Origin: an uncultured Pelagibacteraceae bacterium
GTDB taxonomy: Bacteria > Pseudomonadota > Alphaproteobacteria > Pelagibacterales > Pelagibacteraceae
Length of the DNA: 34,013 bases
Direction: 5' to 3'
Assembly (NCBI GenBank): GCA_902583455.1
Contig: CACHVY010000006.1
Span: forward strand, 1-34,013
Shown here: in pieces, positions 25,356 to 34,013 of the stretch
Numbering within the stretch: the stretch's first letter is position 1
Layout: every line of letters begins with the position of its first letter
The notes under the pieces: generated by a model
What the model was told of the DNA's origin: nothing
Databases searched by the model: none
What the model saw: only the letters and a program-made list of their open reading frames with translations
Translations under genes and position numbers: made by a program

Positions 25356-26294
25356 ATGGCCAATTCAAAAAACGCTGTTAAAATTTCAAAAAAACATCTC
25401 CTAGGTATTCAAGATCTATCAATCTCTGATGTTAAAACTATTCTTTCAGAATCAAAAAACTTCATAGCTTTGAACAAAAGTAAAAATAAAAAAATAGATA
25501 TTTTGAGAGGTAAAACACAAATAAATTTATTTTTTGAACCATCCACTAGAACTCAAAGTTCGTTTGAGCTTGCTGGAAAGAGATTGGGTGCTGATGTTAT
25601 GTCTATGAATATAACTAATTCAGCAATTAAAAAAGGAGAAACTTTAATAGACACTGCAATGACCTTAAATGCGATGCACCCTGATATTATCGTTGTAAGG
25701 CATCAAGACTCAGGTGCCTCAAATTTGCTGTCACAAAAAGTTAACTGTGCGGTATTAAATGCAGGCGATGGCAGAAGAGAACATCCAACTCAAGCTTTGC
25801 TTGATGCTTTAACAATTATGGAAAAGAAAAATAAAATAGAAGGTCTTAAAATTGCAATTTGTGGAGATATACTTCATTCAAGAGTTGCTAGATCAAATAT
25901 TTATTTATTAAATATGTTGGGTGCAGACATAAATATAGTTGCACCATCTAATTTGATGCCAAAAGATCTAGAAAAGTTTGGTGTCAACACTTTTACAAAT
26001 ATGAAAGAAGGAGTGAAAGATTGTGACATTGTGATGATGTTAAGATTACAAAATGAAAGAATGACAAGTTCATTCCTTTCATCAAATAGAGAGTATTATG
26101 AATATTATGGGCTCACACCAGATAAATTAGAGAAAGCAAAAAGTGATGCAATTATTATGCACCCTGGTCCTATGAATAGGGGAATAGAAATTGATACAAA
26201 ATTAGCTGATGACATTAATAAAAGTGTAATTAAAGAACAGGTTGAATTAGGTGTTGCTGTAAGAATGGCTTGTCTAAAGTTATTTTGTGAATGA
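25356..26294 (+). CDS. pyrB: Aspartate carbamoyltransferase catalytic subunit
   Basis: PyrB condenses carbamoyl phosphate with aspartate to give carbamoyl-aspartate, the committed step of pyrimidine synthesis. The carbamoyl-phosphate loop [20 protein letters not shown] is at about residues 64-83. [24 protein letters not shown] and the aspartate-binding [11 protein letters not shown] are all intact. The length of 312 residues is normal for a catalytic chain. No pyrI regulatory gene is next to it. It is followed in a 4-base ATGA overlap by a dihydroorotase-like gene that appears catalytically degenerate. This is the pairing seen where an inactive PyrC-like protein is a structural partner of aspartate carbamoyltransferase, as in Pseudomonas. 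Confidence 0.96.
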   Translation: MANSKNAVKISKKHLLGIQDLSISDVKTILSESKNFIALNKSKNKKIDILRGKTQINLFFEPSTRTQSSFELAGKRLGADVMSMNITNSAIKKGETLIDTAMTLNAMHPDIIVVRHQDSGASNLLSQKVNCAVLNAGDGRREHPTQALLDALTIMEKKNKIEGLKIAICGDILHSRVARSNIYLLNMLGADINIVAPSNLMPKDLEKFGVNTFTNMKEGVKDCDIVMMLRLQNERMTSSFLSSNREYYEYYGLTPDKLEKAKSDAIIMHPGPMNRGIEIDTKLADDINKSVIKEQVELGVAVRMACLKLFCE

Positions 26295-27580
26295 TGAAAA
26301 AACAATATTTTTTAAATGCAAAAATAATAGATCCTAAAAACTCTATAGATGAAATAGGCGGTTTGATTATTGGTGAAAATGGAAAAATTGAAGCTATAGG
26401 TAAAAAGGTAAACCAGAATAATATTCCTTCAAGAGAAAAATATATAGATCTTAAAGAAAAATTTATATTTCCTGGTCTTGTTGATATGAGGGTATTTGTA
26501 GGAGAGCCAGGCTACGAATATAAGGAAAATTTTAGAACATTAAGTAATGCAGCGTTAGCTGGGGGTGTTACATCTGTCGTTACAATGCCTAATACTTCCC
26601 CTGTTATAGATAATGTTTCTATGGTTGACTTTCTTAAGAGAAGAGGAAGAGATAAATCAAAAATTAATATATTTCCAACCGCAAGTTTAACAAAAGGTCT
26701 GGAAGGAACTAATATGAATGAATTTGGGCTTTTAAATAAAAAAGGAATAATCGGTTACACAGATGGCACGCAAACTATTCAAAATACAAGATTAATGTCC
26801 AGAATTATGAGATCTGCTTTTGATTTAAATGCTTTAGTAATACAACATGCAGAAGATAATGAATTATCAAAAGATGGACAAGTAAATGACGGTATAATTG
26901 CAACTAAACTTGGTCTTCAGGGTATACCTGACTACGCAGAAAAAATTATTATCGAAAGAGATTTAACTTTACTAGAGGATTTCAATTGTAGGTATCATAT
27001 TGCTCAAATATCATCAGAAAAGTCTGTTGAAATAATTAAAAATAGAAAAGAAATTGTAAAATTTACAACTGGTGTTTCAATCAATAATTTATCATTAAAC
27101 CAAAATGATATAGGAGACTTTCGTACCTTCCTTAAGTTATCCCCTCCTCTAAGGACAGAAGAGGACAGATTGTCTCTAATAAAAGGTATAAACCAAAATT
27201 TGATAGATGTTATTGTCTCAGATCATAAGCCTGAAGATGAAGAGTCAAAAAGATTAACATTTTCTCAAGCTGCTACAGGCGCCTCTGGTATAGAAACTCT
27301 TTTACCACTTGCATTAGAATTATTTCACAACGGATCAATAAAATTAAATAAGATAATTGAGTGTCTTACAAGCAATCCAGCTAAAATTTTAAAAATTGAT
27401 AAAGGAAGTCTTTCTGTAGGAAGTGATGCTGACTTATGTATTGTTGATATATACAAGCCATGGGTAGTTAAAAAAGAAAAAATGATATCAAAGTCTAAGA
27501 ATACTTGTATAGAGGACAAAAAACTACAAGGCAAAGTATTAAACACTTTCATTAATGGAGTAGAATTATTTAAATGTTAA
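26291..27580 (+). CDS. Dihydroorotase-like protein, probably non-catalytic (PyrX/PyrC' type)
   Basis: The protein has the amidohydrolase fold of type I dihydroorotase, 429 residues. [17 protein letters not shown] stands where active enzymes have a DxHVHLREPG-like sequence. Arg67 and Phe69 replace the HxH metal ligands. Later ligands are also changed: [10 protein letters not shown] has Gln where a His is expected, and [10 protein letters not shown] lacks the second His of the usual [15 protein letters not shown] and IQHAEDNEL are retained. It is therefore unlikely to hydrolyse or cyclise dihydroorotate. Its overlap with pyrB suggests a structural role in an aspartate carbamoyltransferase complex. 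A working pyrC would be expected elsewhere in the genome. A standard annotation would call it pyrC. The start is one of two adjacent ATGs. Confidence 0.88.
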   Translation: MMKKQYFLNAKIIDPKNSIDEIGGLIIGENGKIEAIGKKVNQNNIPSREKYIDLKEKFIFPGLVDMRVFVGEPGYEYKENFRTLSNAALAGGVTSVVTMPNTSPVIDNVSMVDFLKRRGRDKSKINIFPTASLTKGLEGTNMNEFGLLNKKGIIGYTDGTQTIQNTRLMSRIMRSAFDLNALVIQHAEDNELSKDGQVNDGIIATKLGLQGIPDYAEKIIIERDLTLLEDFNCRYHIAQISSEKSVEIIKNRKEIVKFTTGVSINNLSLNQNDIGDFRTFLKLSPPLRTEEDRLSLIKGINQNLIDVIVSDHKPEDEESKRLTFSQAATGASGIETLLPLALELFHNGSIKLNKIIECLTSNPAKILKIDKGSLSVGSDADLCIVDIYKPWVVKKEKMISKSKNTCIEDKKLQGKVLNTFINGVELFKC

Positions 27581-28161
27581 ATTTAGAAATTACTTTAATC
27601 ATTATAATCTCTTATTTATTTGGTTCTATTCCATTTGGACTTATCTTAACTAAAATTTTTATCGGTAAAGATATAAGAAAAATAGGTTCTGGAAATATTG
27701 GAGCAACTAATGTTTTAAGATCTGGAAATAAATTTATAGGATATTTAACATTAACTTTAGATATTTTAAAAGCTATAGTGCCTATTTTATTTGTTAATTT
27801 TTATTATAATGATCAAATATACTTGGCTTCTTTATCAGTTTTTATAGGTCATGTTTTTCCAGTTTGGCTTAAATTTAAAGGAGGAAAAGGTGTTGCGACT
27901 TATGTTGGAATTTTATTTTGTTTAAATTATTTGTCAGGAATAGTGTTTTGTATAACTTGGTTATTAATTTTTTTTATATTCAAATACTCTTCTTTAAGTT
28001 CAATTCTATCCAGTTTTTGTATACCTATTTTTCAATATTTTTTTATTTCAGATCCCTTTTATTATTTCTACTTTATAATGTTCATAATGATTTTTTATAC
28101 ACACCGAGAAAATATAAAACGCCTAATAAATAAGACAGAATCTAAGACAAAAATTTATTAA
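27574..28161 (+). CDS. plsY: Glycerol-3-phosphate acyltransferase PlsY
   Basis: PlsY acylates glycerol-3-phosphate with acyl-phosphate at the inner membrane, the first step of phospholipid synthesis in most bacteria. SYLFGSIPFGLIL at about residues 13-25, the invariant GSGNIGATNVLRSGNK at about 38-53 and LKFKGGKGVATYVGILF at about 90-106 are the three conserved cytoplasmic motifs. The rest forms roughly five to six membrane helices. It has 195 residues, as usual. It overlaps the upstream gene by 7 bases and ends 36 bases before topA. In many alphaproteobacteria dprA lies between plsY and topA; it is absent here. Confidence 0.95.
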   Translation: MLNLEITLIIIISYLFGSIPFGLILTKIFIGKDIRKIGSGNIGATNVLRSGNKFIGYLTLTLDILKAIVPILFVNFYYNDQIYLASLSVFIGHVFPVWLKFKGGKGVATYVGILFCLNYLSGIVFCITWLLIFFIFKYSSLSSILSSFCIPIFQYFFISDPFYYFYFIMFIMIFYTHRENIKRLINKTESKTKIY

Positions 28162-28197
28162 TTTGACTATCCAGGTCTTTAATGTACTTTTGTTATA

Positions 28198-30783
28198 ATG
28201 AATTTAGTCATTGTTGAAAGTCCAGCTAAAGCAAAAACAATAAATAAATATTTAGGAAAAGATTATACAGTTCTTGCAAGCTACGGTCATATAAGAGATT
28301 TACCATCTAAAAACGGATCTGTAGATCCAGAAAATAAATTCAAAATGATATGGGAAGTAGATAGTTTTTCGAAAAAATATTTAAAAGAAATTACAGATGT
28401 AGCAAAAGATTCTGATAAAATTATTTTAGCTACAGACCCTGATCGTGAAGGCGAGGCAATAGCATGGCATGTTAAAGAATTTTTAGATGAAAAAAAAATA
28501 CTTAAAGATAAAAAAATTGAAAGAGTAGTATTTAACGAAATTACAAAAAAAGCAGTTATAAATGGCATAGAAAATCCTAGATCACTTGAAGGTCAACTTG
28601 TTGACGCTTACATGGCAAGAAGAGCTTTAGATTATTTAGTAGGTTTTAACATTTCACCAATATTATGGACTAAATTACCAGGCTCTAAGTCAGCTGGTAG
28701 AGTTCAATCAGTAGCTTTAAGATTGTTAACTGAAAGAGAACATGAAATTGAAGTATTTAATCCAGAAGAATTTTGGACACTAAATGTAAATTTTATTACT
28801 TCTTCAAAAAATATTTTAACCTCATCAATATCTGAATTAAACGGAGAAAAAATTGAAAAATTTAGTTTTAAAAATAAAGAAGATATAAACAATGCCATAT
28901 CAAAAATTAAGGAAAAAAAATATTCAATTAAAGATATAACTTCAAAAATATATACAAGAAACCCATCAGGGCCTTTCACAACTTCAACTCTCCAGCAATC
29001 TGCATCAAGTAAATTAGGTTTTGGTGCTTCAAGGACAATGCAAATTGCACAGAGACTCTATCAAGGTATTGAGATAGATGGAGATACCAAAGGTTTAATA
29101 ACTTATATGAGGACTGATGGTACTAATATATCTAAAGAAGCTATTCCATTATTTAGAAAATATATAGAGCAAAATTATGGTGGCGATTATCTTCCCGAAC
29201 AAGCCAATAATTATTCTGGTAAAAAAGCAAAAAATGCACAAGAGGCGCATGAAGCAATCAGACCAACGGAAATAAACAATTCACCTGAAAGTATAAAAAA
29301 ATATTTAAGTACAGATCAGTATAAATTATATGATCTTATTTGGTCTAGAGCTCTATCATCTCAAATGCAGCCGGCTAAATTTGATAGAAAAACTATAGTA
29401 ATTAAATCAGAAGATGGAAAAAACATATTAAAATCCAGTGGCTCAACTATAAAATTTGATGGATTTTTAAAACTTCAAAAAATTGATGAAAATGATAATG
29501 AAAAAATATTACCAGAAGTGTCTAAAGGACCAATCGAAATAAAAGAATTTAATGATGAGCAACATTTTACACAACCACCTCCACGTTTTTCAGAAGCAAG
29601 TTTAGTTAAAAAATTAGAAGAATTAGGAATTGGTCGTCCCTCAACATATGCAAGTATAATCTCTGTTATATCTAATAGAGGATATGCCGATATAGTAAAT
29701 AAAAGATTTTTTCCAACCGATAGAGGAAAATTATTATCTGCCTTTTTGGAGAAACTATTTTCAAGATATGTTGACTATGATTTTACTGCTAAACTTGAAG
29801 ATCAATTAGATGATATTACCTCAGGGAAAGAAAACTGGATAAAAGTTTTAGATCAATTTTGGAAAGATTTTAACGAAAATGTCTCTAATGTTAAAGAGAA
29901 AAGGACTAGAGAGGTTTTAGATTTACTTAATGATAGTTTAGGGAGTTTAATTTTTGACAAAAATATTAATGGTAAGGTAGATAGAAGCTGTAAATTATAT
30001 AACAAAGATTGTAAGTTTTCAGTTGAAGGAACATTAAGCTTAAAAAATAGCTTTAGAGGCGGCGCATTTATAGGTTGTTCTAATTACCCGGACTGTAAAT
30101 ATACAAGACCATTATCAAAAGCAAAAGCAGCTGCTCAAGCAAATCTATCAGAGCCTAAATTAATAGGAAAAAATGATATAGGGAAAGATATTTATTTAAA
30201 GAATGGAAGATTTGGACCTTATTTACAATACGAACTAAGCGATGAAGAAATAGAAAATATTAAAAAACCGAAAACTAAAACCAAAAAGAAAAAGAAAGAG
30301 GAAAGTAACTTTAAAAATGTATCTATACCAAAAGGTTTAGATATAGAGAATGTTGATCTTGATAAGGCAAAATATTTATGTTCGCTTCCTAAAATAATTG
30401 GTACACATCCAGACTTGGAAAAGGATATTACAATAAATGTTGGGCGATTTGGTCCATATTTAAAATGTGATAATAAATCTGCAAGATTAGAGAGTATTGA
30501 TGAATTATTTAACATAGGATTAAACAGAGCTATAACTTTAATATCAGAAGCTAAACCAGGTAGAATTTCATCTTCTATAATAAAAGATTTAGGTGAACAT
30601 CCAGAAGACAAAAAACCAGTTAGAATTATGAAAGGTCAGTACGGACCTTACATAAAATACAAATCATTAAATGCTACAATTCCTGAAGAGAAAGATCCAG
30701 CTGAACTTACAATGGAAGAGGCATTGATTTTGATTGAGAAAAGAAAAGAATACGATAGAAGTAAAAAGAAAAAAAATAAATGA
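28198..30783 (+). CDS. topA: DNA topoisomerase I
   Basis: Type IA topoisomerase that relaxes negative supercoils. The Toprim domain begins LVIVESPAKAKTINKYLG at about residue 3, with ATDPDREGEAIAWH around residues 78-91 (acidic magnesium site). The catalytic tyrosine is Tyr303 in GLITYMRTDGTNIS. NAQEAHEAIRPT and IGRPSTYASII complete the core. Downstream, one four-cysteine zinc ribbon lies at about residues 597-640 (Cys-Lys-Leu-Tyr...Asp-Cys, then GCSNYPDCKYTRP). Three Topo_C-type repeats follow, each with a GRFGPYL or GQYGPYI core, near residues 665, 745 and 805, and a lysine-rich tail. The total of 861 residues is typical of alphaproteobacteria. It ends in an ATGA overlap with a RidA-family gene. 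Confidence 0.97.
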   Translation: MNLVIVESPAKAKTINKYLGKDYTVLASYGHIRDLPSKNGSVDPENKFKMIWEVDSFSKKYLKEITDVAKDSDKIILATDPDREGEAIAWHVKEFLDEKKILKDKKIERVVFNEITKKAVINGIENPRSLEGQLVDAYMARRALDYLVGFNISPILWTKLPGSKSAGRVQSVALRLLTEREHEIEVFNPEEFWTLNVNFITSSKNILTSSISELNGEKIEKFSFKNKEDINNAISKIKEKKYSIKDITSKIYTRNPSGPFTTSTLQQSASSKLGFGASRTMQIAQRLYQGIEIDGDTKGLITYMRTDGTNISKEAIPLFRKYIEQNYGGDYLPEQANNYSGKKAKNAQEAHEAIRPTEINNSPESIKKYLSTDQYKLYDLIWSRALSSQMQPAKFDRKTIVIKSEDGKNILKSSGSTIKFDGFLKLQKIDENDNEKILPEVSKGPIEIKEFNDEQHFTQPPPRFSEASLVKKLEELGIGRPSTYASIISVISNRGYADIVNKRFFPTDRGKLLSAFLEKLFSRYVDYDFTAKLEDQLDDITSGKENWIKVLDQFWKDFNENVSNVKEKRTREVLDLLNDSLGSLIFDKNINGKVDRSCKLYNKDCKFSVEGTLSLKNSFRGGAFIGCSNYPDCKYTRPLSKAKAAAQANLSEPKLIGKNDIGKDIYLKNGRFGPYLQYELSDEEIENIKKPKTKTKKKKKEESNFKNVSIPKGLDIENVDLDKAKYLCSLPKIIGTHPDLEKDITINVGRFGPYLKCDNKSARLESIDELFNIGLNRAITLISEAKPGRISSSIIKDLGEHPEDKKPVRIMKGQYGPYIKYKSLNATIPEEKDPAELTMEEALILIEKRKEYDRSKKKKNK

Positions 30784-31241
30784 GTGCTGATAAAAAATTA
30801 AAAGAAAATAATATTGTCTTACCTGAAGCGCCCGCGCCAGTAGGATCATACCTAGCAAGTAAAATTGTCGGAAAATTATTATATATTTCAGGACAAATCT
30901 CTATGAACTCAAAAAGTGAGTTGATAAAAGGTAAACTGGGTAAAGATTTAAATACTGAAGACGGATATAAAGCAGCAGAAAGATGTGCGCTAAGTATTTT
31001 AGCTCAAGCAAAGAAAATATTGTCTGGAGATCTAGATAAAATAAAATCTTGTATAAAAATAGTTGGTTTCGTTAATTCAACAGATGATTTTATAGAACAA
31101 CCAAAGGTTATTAATGGTGCATCTGATATGTTGGTTAAGATTCTAGAAGATAAAGGTATGCATACTAGAGCGGCAGTTAGTGTAAATAGCTTACCGTTAG
31201 GTGTTGCGGTTGAGATTGATGCAATTTTTGAAATAAAATAA
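30780..31241 (+). CDS. RidA/YjgF-family protein
   Basis: A 153-residue member of the RidA/YjgF/UK114 superfamily. LPEAPAPVGSYLASKIVGKL near residue 15, LLYISGQIS and AERCALSILAQAKKIL follow the family's long subgroup (about 150 residues instead of 128). The C-terminal HTRAAVSVNSLPLGVAVEID keeps the Arg that binds the substrate carboxylate in imine-deaminating members. It may hydrolyse reactive enamine/imine intermediates of amino acid metabolism, but this subgroup is not well characterised. It begins in a 4-base overlap with topA, so it is co-transcribed with it. It ends directly against the convergent ugd gene with no gap. Confidence 0.9.
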   Translation: MSADKKLKENNIVLPEAPAPVGSYLASKIVGKLLYISGQISMNSKSELIKGKLGKDLNTEDGYKAAERCALSILAQAKKILSGDLDKIKSCIKIVGFVNSTDDFIEQPKVINGASDMLVKILEDKGMHTRAAVSVNSLPLGVAVEIDAIFEIK

Positions 31242-32540
31242 CTATCTTCCTACACCAAAATAATTAATACCTTTTTTTTTCATAGATTTTGGAGAATATA
31301 GATTACGCATATCAAATATCTTAAAATTACTTTTTTTAATTAATTTTTTGAAATTTAAAGTTTTAAATTCATTCCATTCAGTGTGAAGTATTATTAAATC
31401 TGATCTAAGGCATGCTTGAGATACATTTTTACAATATTTAACTCTTTTAAATTTTTTAAATTCATTTTTTTTTCCTGACGGATCAAAATAATTGATAATA
31501 GCTCCCTTTTTTAATAATTTTGGTATCATATATAAACTTGATGCTTCTCTCATATCGTCAGTGTTAGGCTTAAAAGTAACTCCTAAAAAAGTTATTAATT
31601 TATTCTTTAAATTATTATTTAAAATTTTGTATACTTTTTCTGTTAATAATCTTTTTCTATCTTCATTTGATTTAATTACAGCTTTTATAATTGATAAATT
31701 TGATTTAAACTTATTTGAGGTATCTATTATTGCTCTAGTATCCTTAGGAAAACATGAACCTCCGTATGCGGGGCCAGCCCTTAAAAATCTATCCCCTATT
31801 CGTTGATCTGAGCCCATACCTTGAGAAATTTCTTTAATATCAACATTTGTTTTTTCACAAAGATTTGCTAATTCATTGATATAGGATATCTTTGTAGCTA
31901 GAAAAGCATTTGATGCATATTTAATTAGTTCAGCTCCACGTCTTGAAGTTCTAAAATATCTGCTTGTCTTTTTAACTATGGGTAAATAAAGGTTTTTAAG
32001 ATATTTATTTGCCTTATTACTATCAGTTCCGACTACAACTCTATCAGGGCTCAAAAAATCTCTTATTGCTTCACCCTCTCTTAAAAATTCAGGATTAGAA
32101 ACAACATCTACTAATTTTTTTCTTTTTTGTTTTATCAAAATTTTTTCAATTTTATCACCTGTAGTAACAGGTACTGTAGACTTTGTGATAACAACTTTGT
32201 ATTTGTTTATGAATTTTTTTAAATTATTGGCAACATTAAAAACATATTTCAAATCAGCCGAGTTGCTATTTTTTTTAGTGGGAGTGCCAACACAGATAAA
32301 TATAATATCAGAGTTTTCTACTGCCTCTTTTAAATTCTTTGTAAAAATTAATCTTTTTTGTTTATAATTACGCTTTAGAATTTCTTCTAAACCAGGTTCA
32401 TATATCGGCACTATCCCTTTATTGAGGGCATTAATTTTTTCAATATCATTATCTACACAATAAACAGTATTTCCAAGATCTGAAAAACAAACCCCACTAA
32501 CCAAGCCAACATAGCCTGTTCCTATCATACACAGTTTCAT
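31242..32540 (-). CDS. ugd: UDP-glucose 6-dehydrogenase
   Basis: The enzyme oxidises UDP-glucose to UDP-glucuronate with two NAD+, supplying uronic-acid precursors for surface glycans. The N-terminal NAD-binding MIGTGYVGLVSGVCFSDLG starts at residue 5. ITKSTVPVTTGDKIE and NPEFLREGEAI are family motifs, and the catalytic Cys263 lies in AYGGSCFPKDTRAI. LGVTFKPNTDDMREASS is in the C-terminal half. At 432 residues it is a normal length for the UDP-glucose/GDP-mannose dehydrogenase family. GDP-mannose specificity is unlikely because galU, which makes UDP-glucose, precedes it in a 4-base ATGA overlap. Confidence 0.95.
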   Translation of the reverse strand: MKLCMIGTGYVGLVSGVCFSDLGNTVYCVDNDIEKINALNKGIVPIYEPGLEEILKRNYKQKRLIFTKNLKEAVENSDIIFICVGTPTKKNSNSADLKYVFNVANNLKKFINKYKVVITKSTVPVTTGDKIEKILIKQKRKKLVDVVSNPEFLREGEAIRDFLSPDRVVVGTDSNKANKYLKNLYLPIVKKTSRYFRTSRRGAELIKYASNAFLATKISYINELANLCEKTNVDIKEISQGMGSDQRIGDRFLRAGPAYGGSCFPKDTRAIIDTSNKFKSNLSIIKAVIKSNEDRKRLLTEKVYKILNNNLKNKLITFLGVTFKPNTDDMREASSLYMIPKLLKKGAIINYFDPSGKKNEFKKFKRVKYCKNVSQACLRSDLIILHTEWNEFKTLNFKKLIKKSNFKIFDMRNLYSPKSMKKKGINYFGVGR

Positions 32541-33352
32541 AACTTTGATATTTCTATTCCTGATTTAATATACCCAGACATACTTCCGCAATCTAAATAT
32601 TTACCACGGAATTTATGTCCAATAAATTTATCACCTTCCTTTATCAATTTCTTAATTGCATCTGTAATATGAATTTCACCGCCTTTACCTGGTTTAAGAT
32701 TTTTTAATTTAGAAAATATTTTTTTTGGAAGAATATATCTACCTATCACAGCATTTGTAGAAGGTGCTTTTTTAATAGTTGGTTTTTCAATTACATCTTT
32801 AATAAAAAAATTATTCTTATTAAGTCTTTTGGATACCGAATATATACCCCATCTACTTACATTATTTTTTTTTACTTTCATACTCGCCATAACGGAACAT
32901 TTATTTTTCATGCTAATGCTAATCATGTCTTTTGAACAATTTTTTTTTACGATTAAATCATCTGGTAATAACATTAAAAAATACTTATCTTTTATAAATT
33001 TTTTTGTTTTAAGTACAGCATCACCAGTACCCAAAGGCTTATTTTGATATACAAATTTTATCATTTTTTTATATTTTAGGATTTTTCTATATTCATTAAT
33101 TATTCTTTTATCACCTTTTTTTTTAATAATTTTTTTATAAAAACTATCCTTATAAAAATAATCTTTTATCATCATTTTGTTTTTGGAAATTATAAATACA
33201 ACTTCTTTAATTCCAGCATCAATACATTCATCTAATATATATTCAATACCAGCTCTACCATTCATTGGTAATAATTCTTTAGCAAAAACGCTTGTTAATG
33301 GCAGTAGTCTTGTACCAAGACCAGCCAAAGGTATTATTGCTTGTCTAATCAT
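32537..33352 (-). CDS. galU: UTP-glucose-1-phosphate uridylyltransferase
   Basis: GalU makes UDP-glucose from UTP and glucose-1-phosphate. The nucleotide-binding IIPLAGLGTRLLPLT is at about residues 6-20, followed by KELLPMNGRAGIEYILDECIDAGI, where the lysine after the loop is conserved. The central YQNKPLGTGDAVLKTKKF, FLMLLPDDLIV and the C-terminal GGEIHITDAIKKL are all clear. It has 271 residues, somewhat short for the family (about 290-300). The usual KPxIQY after the loop is GRAGIEY here. It is first in the galU-ugd pair and diverges from panC across 29 bases. Confidence 0.95.
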   Translation of the reverse strand: MIRQAIIPLAGLGTRLLPLTSVFAKELLPMNGRAGIEYILDECIDAGIKEVVFIISKNKMMIKDYFYKDSFYKKIIKKKGDKRIINEYRKILKYKKMIKFVYQNKPLGTGDAVLKTKKFIKDKYFLMLLPDDLIVKKNCSKDMISISMKNKCSVMASMKVKKNNVSRWGIYSVSKRLNKNNFFIKDVIEKPTIKKAPSTNAVIGRYILPKKIFSKLKNLKPGKGGEIHITDAIKKLIKEGDKFIGHKFRGKYLDCGSMSGYIKSGIEISKL

Positions 33353-33381
33353 AAATAACTATTATTAGTGGAGTACCACAA
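33353..33381. promoter_or_regulatory. Divergent gap galU / panC with ribosome binding site and small hairpin
   Basis: The 29-base gap carries a TGGAG Shine-Dalgarno-like sequence at 33369-33373, 8 bases before the panC ATG. The same bases form part of a short inverted repeat, GTGG-AGTA-CCAC at 33368-33379, so a small hairpin could hide the ribosome binding site. Any promoter for panC must overlap the galU 5' end, as the gap is too short for two full promoters. Confidence 0.35.
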
Positions 33382-34013
33382 ATGATTATTTTTAAAAGCA
33401 TTAATAAACTTAATAAAGAAGTTAATTTTAAGGCAGATATAGGTTTTGTACCAACTATGGGAGCCTTGCACGAAGGACACGTGAGTTTGATAAAAAAATC
33501 ACAAAAAAAATGCAAAAAAACATTGGTGAGTATATTTATTAACCCTGCTCAATTTAATAATAAAAAAGATTATAAAAAATATCCAAAAAATATTCAAAAT
33601 GATCTTAAATTGTTAAATAACCTCAAAGTAGACTATGTTTTAATACCTAGTATTAAAGATGTTTATGGAAATAAAAAAAAAAGGAAGTTTATAATTAGCA
33701 AATCGAATAAAATATTATGTGCAAAATATAGACCAGGTCATTTTGAGGGAGTTTTAAGTGTAATTAATCAATTCATAAAAAAATTGAAAATAAATAAAAT
33801 ATTTTTAGGTGAAAAAGATTATCAGCAATACATACTAATTAGAGAATTTTTAAAAAAAAATTCGAATGTAAAAACCATATTATGCAAAACCATTAGAATG
33901 AAGAATGGTCTTGCTTATTCATCAAGAAATAGATTGCTAAATCAAAAATCTATAAAAGCGTCTGCTTTGCTTGTTTCAAATGTAAAAAAATTATTTAATC
34001 TTTTAAGAAAAAA
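33382..34013 (+). CDS. panC: Pantothenate synthetase (partial, C-terminus off window)
   Basis: PanC joins pantoate and beta-alanine using ATP to make pantothenate, the precursor of coenzyme A. My translation begins MIIFKSINKLNKEVNF. GFVPTMGALHEGHVSLIKKS contains the HxGH nucleotide motif, VSIFINPAQFN is the pantoate-binding part, and YRPGHFEGVLSVINQF, FLGEKDYQQYILI and the KMSK-like YSSRNRLL follow. About 210 residues are present, out of roughly 280, before the window edge. It has a TGGAG ribosome binding site at a good distance. The call is secure; the end is not visible. Confidence 0.96.
   Translation, partial: MIIFKSINKLNKEVNFKADIGFVPTMGALHEGHVSLIKKSQKKCKKTLVSIFINPAQFNNKKDYKKYPKNIQNDLKLLNNLKVDYVLIPSIKDVYGNKKKRKFIISKSNKILCAKYRPGHFEGVLSVINQFIKKLKINKIFLGEKDYQQYILIREFLKKNSNVKTILCKTIRMKNGLAYSSRNRLLNQKSIKASALLVSNVKKLFNLLRK

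Noticed and set aside
28163..28199. TTGACT and TATAAT upstream of topA as a promoter
   Set aside because: The two hexamers are 25 bases apart, far from the 16-18 needed, and the TATAAT overlaps the topA ATG.

Overview
The window is a very AT-rich, gene-dense piece of a streamlined alphaproteobacterial chromosome. Gene content and order, tiny or negative intergenic gaps, strongly A/T-biased codons and lysine/isoleucine-rich proteins fit the SAR11 clade (Candidatus Pelagibacter and relatives). The phylum-level assignment is firm from the operon types; the SAR11 placement is inference from composition and the sarcosine oxidase operon. No rRNA, CRISPR array, insertion sequence, integrase or phage gene is visible, and no gene-free stretch reaches 300 bases.

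Region 1 (1-4774, minus strand) is a tightly overlapping housekeeping operon read right to left: dapA, smpB, folK, a RelA/SpoT homologue, pyrE and pdxJ (cut by the window edge). Its RelA/SpoT protein keeps hydrolase, synthetase, TGS and ACT parts but has lost most of the segment between TGS and ACT. Divergent from it is a periplasmic lytic transglycosylase (4817-7045).

Region 2 (7056-11760) is a small surface-sugar cluster: a GtrB/dolichyl-phosphate-mannose-synthase-like glycosyltransferase, an AsnB-like glutamine amidotransferase, an ArnT/PMT-like multi-membrane glycosyltransferase and a small membrane-anchored protein of unknown function. It is the most accessory-looking part of the window.

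Region 3 (11838-18694) starts with a tRNA-Ser(GCU) gene on the minus strand. Opposite it runs a complete soxBDAG operon for heterotetrameric sarcosine oxidase, then an amino-acid-type binding protein and an ABC permease with no ATPase gene. Sarcosine oxidation gives glycine and methylene-tetrahydrofolate, so this is a C1 and glycine supply module.

Region 4 (18687-24813, minus strand) holds a MATE exporter, the tRNA hydroxylase trhO, an O-methyltransferase and the gatCAB amidotransferase operon. Region 5 (24859-31241, plus strand) is ruvX, pyrB, a degenerate dihydroorotase-like gene, plsY, topA and a RidA-family gene. Region 6 (31242-33352, minus strand) is galU-ugd for UDP-glucuronate synthesis, and panC starts divergently at 33382 and runs off the right edge.

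The strongest items for follow-up are the shortened RelA/SpoT protein, the pyrC homologue without its metal-binding HxH, the AsnB-like protein with several altered motif residues beside two lipid-linked-sugar glycosyltransferases, the repeated AATATT element between tRNA-Ser and soxB, and the orphan transporter next to the sarcosine operon. I found no clear evidence of a wholly new system.
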